Positions 56,961-64,000 of a DNA stretch of 64,000 nucleotides are shown here, in pieces. The stretch is from Leptospiraceae bacterium (lineage in GTDB: Bacteria > Spirochaetota > Leptospiria > Leptospirales > Leptospiraceae), in contig JAKRSH010000017.1 in the NCBI GenBank assembly GCA_022402465.1, positions 162,119-226,118 of the forward strand, written 5' to 3'. Under the pieces are notes generated by a model that searched no databases, was not told the DNA's origin, and was given only the letters and a program-made list of their open reading frames with translations. The position numbers and the translations under genes are program-made. The stretch's first letter is position 1. Each line of letters begins with the position of its first letter.

Positions 56961-57764
56961 ATGAATCTTAATATTCCAATTGTATTCACTTTTCTAAAAA
57001 AAAACAAAACGATTTTTGGAATCATAATAATACTAATCTTTTTGGGAATTGGATATAGAACCTTTCTACTTTCAAGAATGAATACAATTTCTCCAAAACT
57101 AGGTTCTATAGTAGAGTCTGTATATGGTTTAGGTACAATTCACTCAGAAAAAACTTACAGTTTAAAAATAGGGATAACATCCTCGATTCGAAATATTTAT
57201 GTAAAAGAAGGACAATTTGTAACAAAAGGACAGAACTTACTTGAATTAGATTCTATCCCTATTTTCAAAGCACCTTTTTCTGGAACGATTATATCTATTC
57301 CTTTTGAACCAGGGGAAACTGTATTTCCACAGGTACCCCTTTTAAAGATGGAAGATTTATCTGAAATTTTTTTAAAAGTTTCTTTTGAACAACAAGGAGC
57401 TCTAAGAGTAAGGAAGGGACAATCAGCAAGAATTCTCTTTGAAGCAATACGTGGATCTTCCTTTGAAGGCACAGTTCGAACTATCTTCCCTGATGAGGGA
57501 CAATTTATGGTGTACATCGATGTTATTGGATTGCCTTCTCAAATTCTTCCTGGAATGACGGCTGATGTTGCAATCATAACTGGAGAAAAAGAGAAGGTGC
57601 TCCTAGTTCCAATCAATGCGATACATATGGGGCAAGTGATAAGAATTCGAGAAGGTAAAAAGTTAAAAGTATCAGTTAAATTAGGTGCGGTCAATGGTGA
57701 ATGGGCAGAAATCATTGAAGGAGATATCAATTTAAATGATCTTATTTTGATCCCTAATAAATAG
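56961..57764 (+). CDS. periplasmic adaptor (HlyD/RND membrane-fusion-like) protein
   Basis: About 267 residues. One N-terminal membrane anchor (about 15-38), then a lipoyl/barrel-sandwich domain ('GITSSIRNIYVKEGQFVTKG', 'FKAPFSGTIISIPFEPGETV') and a beta-barrel ('GTVRTIFPDEGQFMVYIDVI', 'LPGMTADVAIITGEKEKVLL'). It lacks the usual long alpha-hairpin: the two half-lipoyl motifs lie only about 25 residues apart. It works with the MacB-type permease and ATPase that follow without a gap. ATG 56961 is preferred to a TTG at 56919. Confidence 0.88.
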   Translation: MNLNIPIVFTFLKKNKTIFGIIIILIFLGIGYRTFLLSRMNTISPKLGSIVESVYGLGTIHSEKTYSLKIGITSSIRNIYVKEGQFVTKGQNLLELDSIPIFKAPFSGTIISIPFEPGETVFPQVPLLKMEDLSEIFLKVSFEQQGALRVRKGQSARILFEAIRGSSFEGTVRTIFPDEGQFMVYIDVIGLPSQILPGMTADVAIITGEKEKVLLVPINAIHMGQVIRIREGKKLKVSVKLGAVNGEWAEIIEGDINLNDLILIPNK

Positions 57765-59015
57765 ATGCTTTTTCTTGCTTTACGTCAACTTTTCAATCGA
57801 AAGAAACAATCTGTATTAACCTTACTTGGGATAGTATTAGGAACTTCAGCATATATAGTAATCTCTGGAATAATGTTAGGTTTTCAAATCTATATAATAG
57901 ATCAGCTAATCAATAACGATGCTCAAATTAAAATCTCAGCTAAAGAAGATTATATTACTGCTAAAGAGCTAGAAGAAAGTATTTTTCCTGATTATGAAAT
58001 AGTCTCCTGGGATGTAATCCCATCAGGCAGAAGAGACAATGCAAATATAAATCATCCACAAGGGTGGTTTGATAAATTGGATTCTCATTCTTTTGTAAAA
58101 AGTTATTCTCCTCAATATAGCACTCAGGCAATTGGAAAAAGAGGAAAATCTACAGTAGGTGTTAGGTTACTCGGTATAAATCCAGAACGACAACTTAGCG
58201 TAACAAATATTCAAAATTATATGGTTCAAGGTAATTTTAAAGATATAGGGTATACAGGTAACAAGATAGTTGTAGGTGATGAGCTTCTTAAGAAACTTGG
58301 TGCTAATATTGGAGAAACAATATTACTATCTGTAGGAAGATTAGATAGTATAGCCTTCCACATCATAGGAACCTTTCATTTGGGTATCAGAGGCATAGAT
58401 GATACATTAATCTATGGGTCTATTCTAGACATACAACAACTCAATCATGCTCCAAGTCAAGTTAATACGATTGCAGTTAAATTATTTGATGTTGAAATGG
58501 CACATGAAATTGCTAAGGATTGGGCCTTCACAAGTGTAGATAAGGTTGAAAGTTGGGATCAAGCGAATGCAAATTTTCTTTCAGTCTTTAAAATGCAAGA
58601 TATTGTTCGAAATTCTATGACTATCTCGATCACCATAGTAGCATGTTTTGGAATCTATAATATATTGAATATGTTAGTGAACCAAAAGAAAAGAGAGATT
58701 GCGATTTTGAGGTCATTAGGATATACATCTTTAGATATTAGAAACTTATTTGTAATTCAAGGAATTATATTAGGCACTATAGGTGGAATTATAGGAATCA
58801 TTTTTGGATTTTTTCTCTGTCTATATCTTTCCACCATACAAACTGGTACAGGTTTAACAGCCAAAGGTGGAACTATGTTAGTTTCCTTTGATATACTAAT
58901 TTACCTAAGAGCCTTTCTTTTAGCATTTTTGTCTAGCTTAATAGCGAGTTATCTTCCAGCTAGAGCAGCTTCAAAAATGACACCAATTGAAATTATTCGA
59001 AATGAGGATGAATAA
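57765..59015 (+). CDS. ABC transporter permease, MacB/LolC (FtsX) type
   Basis: 416 residues. Four membrane segments: near 20-42, then 280-305, 330-355 and 375-395, with a large periplasmic MacB_PCD-like domain between the first and second. The FtsX block 'KKREIAILRSLGYTSLDIRN' and the ending 'LPARAASKMTPIEIIRNEDE' are typical. It may move lipoprotein, lipid or a peptide; the adaptor upstream suggests export. The start codon is contiguous with the adaptor stop. Confidence 0.9.
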   Translation: MLFLALRQLFNRKKQSVLTLLGIVLGTSAYIVISGIMLGFQIYIIDQLINNDAQIKISAKEDYITAKELEESIFPDYEIVSWDVIPSGRRDNANINHPQGWFDKLDSHSFVKSYSPQYSTQAIGKRGKSTVGVRLLGINPERQLSVTNIQNYMVQGNFKDIGYTGNKIVVGDELLKKLGANIGETILLSVGRLDSIAFHIIGTFHLGIRGIDDTLIYGSILDIQQLNHAPSQVNTIAVKLFDVEMAHEIAKDWAFTSVDKVESWDQANANFLSVFKMQDIVRNSMTISITIVACFGIYNILNMLVNQKKREIAILRSLGYTSLDIRNLFVIQGIILGTIGGIIGIIFGFFLCLYLSTIQTGTGLTAKGGTMLVSFDILIYLRAFLLAFLSSLIASYLPARAASKMTPIEIIRNEDE

Positions 59016-59672
59016 GTGTCTTTAGTCGTAAGGAATGTTAATAAGTCCTTTGGAGATCCTCCCAATCAAATCTTAAAGAAAATTAATCTTGAGATAAAAA
59101 AAGGAGATTTAGTTTCTTTAACAGGGAAATCAGGTTCAGGTAAAAGCACCCTACTCTATATTATAAGTAGCTTAGATAAACCAACATCAGGAAATGTTTT
59201 GGTAGAAGGAAAAGATCTGCATGCATTGAATGAAAAAGATATTCATGAATTTAGAAATTTACATATGGGTTTCGTATTTCAATTTCATTATTTATTACCA
59301 GAATTAAATACTATTGAAAATGTGTTGATGCCAGCAAGAAAAACCCTACAAGAAATACAATTAGAACAAAGAGCCTTATCATTATTAAAAGAGTTTGGAC
59401 TTTCAGGTAAGGAAAACAAAAAACCATCCCAATTATCTGGCGGTGAACAACAAAGAGTTTCTATTGCAAGGGCTTTAATTATGAAACCAAGTTATCTATT
59501 TGCAGATGAACCCACGGGCAATTTGGATTCTATTAATGCGAGAATCATTATGGATTTATTTGTGAAAATCAATAATGAATACAAAACAACAATTATATAT
59601 GTGACTCATGATGAAGATTTTTCAAAAATTGCAAAAAGAAAGATTGTATTAGTTGATGGAGAAATTCAATAA
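59016..59672 (+). CDS. ABC transporter ATP-binding protein, LolD/MacB type
   Basis: 218 residues, GTG start directly after the permease stop. Walker A 'TGKSGSGKSTLLYIIS' near 36, Q-loop 'GFVFQFHYLLPELNTIENVL' near 87 (family-typical), signature 'QLSGGEQQRVSIARAL' near 142, Walker B 'YLFADEPTGNLDS' near 160 and H-loop 'YVTHDEDF' near 197. Powers the adaptor-permease complex. Its stop overlaps the A-run that is the T-run of the facing flaB terminator. Confidence 0.95.
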   Translation: MSLVVRNVNKSFGDPPNQILKKINLEIKKGDLVSLTGKSGSGKSTLLYIISSLDKPTSGNVLVEGKDLHALNEKDIHEFRNLHMGFVFQFHYLLPELNTIENVLMPARKTLQEIQLEQRALSLLKEFGLSGKENKKPSQLSGGEQQRVSIARALIMKPSYLFADEPTGNLDSINARIIMDLFVKINNEYKTTIIYVTHDEDFSKIAKRKIVLVDGEIQ

Positions 59673-59705
59673 AAAAAAACCCGAAGATCTTTCGAGCTTC
59701 GGGTT
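59671..59705 (-). terminator. Rho-independent terminator of flaB
   Basis: On the minus strand a 9-bp stem (AACCCGAAG, 59678-59686, with CTTCGGGTT, 59697-59705) is followed by a long T-run (A at 59671-59679 on plus). It begins 21 nt after the flaB stop. On plus no T-run follows, so it is directional. Confidence 0.9.
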
Positions 59706-59725
59706 CAGAGTTGTACGGCGATAGC

Positions 59726-60637
<912 letters not shown>

Positions 60638-60793
60638 TCAATACATGAATCGACCCAATACCAAGATTCAATAATGAACTTTTTTCTCTATTAAAAGAAT
60701 AAAAACATAGTTCCATTTTAGATTCTATGTCTCTTCTTTAAAATTCCTGTTGACTCTGCTTAAATTCTTTTTAATCTTTACTTGAGGTTTCCA

Positions 60794-61741
60794 TTGCTTA
60801 AACAAATTTATTTAGCCAATCCTAGGGGATTTTGCGCAGGTGTAAAATACGCGATTTCCTATGTTGATAAAGTTCAAGAAACAACAAATGAAAACGTTTA
60901 CGTTCGTAAGGAAATAGTACACAATAGAAGAGTTGTGGAAGACATGCAGAAACGTGGAATTATTTTTATAGAAGAATTATCCGAAGCACCTGAAGGATCA
61001 ACTGTTGTATTCAGTGCCCACGGTGTCTCACCTGCTGTCGTACAAGAAGCACAAAATCGGAAACTTAAAATTGGGGATGCAACCTGTCCACTTGTAACAA
61101 GAGTTCATAAAAAAGCACGTAATATGAAAGATACCCACCAATTTATCTATATTGGTCATGAAGGTCATGATGAGGCCATAGGTACTATGGGAGAGGCTCC
61201 TATGTTTCTTGTTGAATCTGAAGAAGATGTAGAAGCTCTTAAGGATAAGATAGATTCAAATAAACCTCTTACATACTTAATGCAAACTACTTTATCCGTA
61301 TCTGATACCAAAAAGATCGTTGAAAAAATTGGTGAAGTCTTTCCATTTGTGGAACACCCAGCTAAAGATGATATTTGCTATGCAACAACAGAAAGACAGG
61401 AAGCAGTAGCTCAAATGATCCAGGACGTAGATGCTATGCTTGTTATTGGTGCTAACAATAGTTCGAATTCTTTACGCTTGTTACAATTAGCTCAAAAAAC
61501 TAAACCACATTCATTTAGAATAAGTTCAGCTGATGAATTGAATATTCCTGAAATGATAGAACAAAATGGGATTGAAATATTAGGTATAACCGCTGGAGCC
61601 TCAAGCCCCCAAGTATTGGTTGATGAGATTTGTAATAAACTTAAAAACTGCTATTCAAATCTTAAAATTGAACTATATCCTGAATCAAGAGAAGATTCTA
61701 TGAATTTTAAGTTACCCAAAAATTTAATTCAAATAAATTAA
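60794..61741 (+). CDS. ispH: 4-hydroxy-3-methylbut-2-enyl diphosphate reductase
   Basis: About 315 residues. Last step of the MEP isoprenoid route, giving IPP and DMAPP. The three [4Fe-4S] Cys are in 'NPRGFCAGV', '[16 protein letters not shown]' and '[15 protein letters not shown]', and '[15 protein letters not shown]' and '[15 protein letters not shown]' complete the site. The start is TTG 60794, set by GAGG 6 nt upstream; the longer TTG at 60782 includes that site in its codons. The stop overlaps the kinase start by one base. Confidence 0.95.
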   Translation: MLKQIYLANPRGFCAGVKYAISYVDKVQETTNENVYVRKEIVHNRRVVEDMQKRGIIFIEELSEAPEGSTVVFSAHGVSPAVVQEAQNRKLKIGDATCPLVTRVHKKARNMKDTHQFIYIGHEGHDEAIGTMGEAPMFLVESEEDVEALKDKIDSNKPLTYLMQTTLSVSDTKKIVEKIGEVFPFVEHPAKDDICYATTERQEAVAQMIQDVDAMLVIGANNSSNSLRLLQLAQKTKPHSFRISSADELNIPEMIEQNGIEILGITAGASSPQVLVDEICNKLKNCYSNLKIELYPESREDSMNFKLPKNLIQIN

Positions 61742-63966
61742 TGAGTAAAGAAAATTCTGAAGAGGAAGAATTATATTCAACCATAAATTCGAATACACTC
61801 TTCGATAGAATCTTTCAGGAATCCCCTAGACCAATTCTAATATTAAATAATGTTAAGCACGATGAATTTAAAATATTATCTTTCAATAAGCAATTTAAGG
61901 ATTTCTTTAGATTAAATGATAGCATAATTAATCAAAAAATAGATGATATTTTGAACTTTTATATTTTTAATAAAGTTCTTATTAATAAATTCATTACAAA
62001 ATTAAAAAATAAGGAATTAAGTTTCTATACTTGGATAGAAGATAAAAATGGAGAACTACGTTATTTTCATCTCATATTAAATTACTTCAACATTTCATCT
62101 GAATTTGCTAATGTTATCAATATATCATTTATTGATTCGACAAAGGAATACGCGAAGAAGAATAGAATAAAGATCAATGCAATCATTGAGAAAACATTAA
62201 ATAAAGTTTTTTTTATTACTTCAAATCCTATTACAGATCCTAAAAATGATATCCCCCTTCTAATAGATTCATTTAAAAAAGGATTTAAAGCTGATGCAAT
62301 TTTACTTTATGAGTTTCGACAGTTATTTATAGATAGCGAAGGGGTGAGTCCTGAATTTATTATTCCTAAATATTATTCCGATCTAAGTAAAATCAATGTA
62401 GAATTCACCGATGCTATAATATTTACCGACTCTAAAGAATTTAAAGAATTTGATAATGTACATAAATCGCAAAATTTTTCGAAACAAAATATCATCTTCA
62501 ATAAAGGAACACAGTATTTAATTCCCATCTTAGTAAAAAATATAATTATAGGAATAATTTTGATTCATTATGAAAATAAGGCCTTTGATAGCTTCCTTCA
62601 ATCAAAATATATTTTCAGAATCTCAAGATTAATTTCAAATTACTTTGAAAGAGTTAAGTATAGAGAAGAAATTGCAATATTCGAACAAGCTTTTCAACAA
62701 AGCCAAGAGAGCATAGTTATAACCGACGGGAATTTAACACTGCCAGGTCCTCAAATAACCTATGTGAATGGTGCATTTGAAAAAATGACTGGCTATCGAA
62801 AAGATGAATTAATTGGTAAAACCCCAAGAATCTTGCAAGGACCAAAAACTGCTCGGTCCTTTCTAGATAAATTAAAAAAAACTATAGGTGAAGGAAAATC
62901 CTTTCAAGGTGAGACTTTTAATTATAAAAAAGATAGAACTGAATACAATATAGAATGGGCTATCTCTCCGATTAAAGATATTAATAACAAAATAACCCAC
63001 TATGTATCAACACAAAGAGATATAACAGAAAAAGTAAACAGAGAAAGAGAAATTAACAAAAGGCTCAAATATGAAATTGGGCTTGCGGCTATTTCGCAAA
63101 TATTACTTTATCCTAATCCTAGTGATGATGTATTAAATTTAGCAATTGAACAGCTTATGATATTCTCTGAGGTTACAACTATTTTTATAGCCTCGAAACA
63201 ATTCAATTCAAAAAAATTCAATATTGAAAAAATAGAATCTAGACGCAAAGAGGATAGATCTCTATCTGAGATTTTTATTCCTGATACTTGGTTGCATAAT
63301 TTATTAAATGAAATTTCCGTTATTTCTGATTTAAAAATTGCTCATGAAACAGAAAAGGTCTTTTTAGTAAATCACAATTATCATTCGATAATATTCTTTA
63401 ATTTAAAGAACAACTCTCAATCCAAAGATTTTAAAATAATTGGCATTGCAGTAGAAGAAAATGATAGATTCCTTTCTGATGATGATATCTTATTATTAAG
63501 AACGGCTTCTAATTTAATAGCTGTATTTTTAGAGCGCTTAGATAATTTACAAGAAATCCAAAATCATAGAGACAGACTGCAACTATTAGTAGATGAGCGA
63601 ACCGCTGATTTAATGGAAGCTAAACTTAAGGCAGAAGCTGCAAATAAGGCAAAGACAGATTTTCTTGCGAATATGACACATGAACTTAGAACTCCATTAA
63701 ATTCTATCTTAGGATTTTCAAGATTATTAAAACCCAATGAAAATTTTCCAGACCAACAAAAATACCTTGACTATATACATAACTCAGGAATACATCTTCT
63801 GAAACTTATCAATGAACTACTTGATTTATCAAAAATTGAATCTGGAAAGTCTGAATTAGTACTATCAAAATTAGAAATTGTTTCAACCACAAAATTAAGT
63901 ATAGAAAGTATGGAACCGCAAGCGAATAAAAAGAATATTAAAATAATTAGCGGATTAAACCAATAA
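61741..63966 (+). CDS. PAS/GAF sensor histidine kinase, reading frame stops before the ATPase domain
   Basis: 741 residues to the TAA at 63964. No membrane span, so cytoplasmic. Order: a PAS-like domain (about 15-135), a GAF-like domain (about 145-300), a clear PAS with PAC ('[20 protein letters not shown]' near 355, '[12 protein letters not shown]' near 420), a second GAF-like region (about 440-610), a coiled coil (about 610-640) and HisKA with His647 in '[12 protein letters not shown]'. The HATPase_c domain is missing; see the finding on a possible frameshift. One base overlap with ispH. The signal sensed is unknown. Confidence 0.85.
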   Translation: MSKENSEEEELYSTINSNTLFDRIFQESPRPILILNNVKHDEFKILSFNKQFKDFFRLNDSIINQKIDDILNFYIFNKVLINKFITKLKNKELSFYTWIEDKNGELRYFHLILNYFNISSEFANVINISFIDSTKEYAKKNRIKINAIIEKTLNKVFFITSNPITDPKNDIPLLIDSFKKGFKADAILLYEFRQLFIDSEGVSPEFIIPKYYSDLSKINVEFTDAIIFTDSKEFKEFDNVHKSQNFSKQNIIFNKGTQYLIPILVKNIIIGIILIHYENKAFDSFLQSKYIFRISRLISNYFERVKYREEIAIFEQAFQQSQESIVITDGNLTLPGPQITYVNGAFEKMTGYRKDELIGKTPRILQGPKTARSFLDKLKKTIGEGKSFQGETFNYKKDRTEYNIEWAISPIKDINNKITHYVSTQRDITEKVNREREINKRLKYEIGLAAISQILLYPNPSDDVLNLAIEQLMIFSEVTTIFIASKQFNSKKFNIEKIESRRKEDRSLSEIFIPDTWLHNLLNEISVISDLKIAHETEKVFLVNHNYHSIIFFNLKNNSQSKDFKIIGIAVEENDRFLSDDDILLLRTASNLIAVFLERLDNLQEIQNHRDRLQLLVDERTADLMEAKLKAEAANKAKTDFLANMTHELRTPLNSILGFSRLLKPNENFPDQQKYLDYIHNSGIHLLKLINELLDLSKIESGKSELVLSKLEIVSTTKLSIESMEPQANKKNIKIISGLNQ

Positions 63967-64000
63967 GTGCAACAAATGACAGGTTGACTGGCATACCCCA

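Overview
The window is AT-rich (about one third GC by eye), gene-dense spirochaete chromosome. The best match is Leptospira or a close relative in the Leptospiraceae. The evidence is a FlaB-type periplasmic flagellin of 282 residues, a single-repeat SemiSWEET very like the Leptospira one, the metY-metX-metW direct-sulfhydrylation cluster, an rfaE1-rfaE2-pyrG-kdsA-lptC-lptA lipopolysaccharide operon, and many lipoproteins with the loose lipoboxes usual in spirochaetes. I see no insertion sequence, prophage, CRISPR array, rRNA or replication origin.

Layout. 1-5456 (minus): envelope operon rfaE1, rfaE2, pyrG, kdsA, lptC and a partial lptA-like gene cut by the left edge. 5515-10022: a Lon-substrate-domain protein, an unknown protein, a membrane-inserted acyl-CoA synthetase, a TlpA-like lipoprotein and an unknown gene. 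10019-20453 (minus): recN, a terminator, then exbB, exbD, bamA, pcrA, an unknown exported protein, a CysQ/IMPase-like phosphatase and a glycosyltransferase. 20600-25764: a cNMP-binding patatin, converging on leuC, leuD, an exported FKBP and a cysteine-synthase-like protein that lacks the PLP lysine. 25832-33105: unknown lipoprotein, membrane FHA protein, orphan ABC ATPase, gmhA, unknown, GT2 glycosyltransferase, and an O-antigen-ligase-like membrane protein on the plus strand.

33105-33703 is the one long stretch without a protein gene. It carries two 170-bp direct repeats with nested palindromes, the second running into a tRNA-Leu(UAA) gene, and then tRNA-Cys(GCA). After it come guaA (minus), queF-SemiSWEET-ferredoxin (plus) and a phosphodiesterase. 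The minus-strand run from 43621 to 38110 is a haem-binding-type protein, argH, an exported cyclophilin, two unknowns and fliM. It is followed by an NfeD-SPFH-SPFH operon (plus), a Ca-loop lipoprotein and fliN (minus), an AAA ATPase, a secreted protein that may belong to the flagellar sheath, a zinc-ribbon membrane protein, an LRR protein, rsmE and a probable outer-membrane protein.

53789-59672 (plus) holds metY-metX-metW and then an adaptor/permease/ATPase export system. flaB (minus) follows with a clear terminator, then ispH and a PAS/GAF histidine kinase whose frame stops before its ATPase domain at the right edge.

The themes are envelope building (heptose, Kdo, LPS transport, BamA, glycosyltransferases, ligase), flagellar switch and filament, and methionine, leucine and arginine synthesis. 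The most unusual items are the PLP-lysine-less CysK homologue in the leu operon, the palindromic repeat pair at tRNA-Leu, and FliN carrying a FliM-like N-terminal motif. Several start codons were moved inward from the longest reading frame; the reasons are given per entry.
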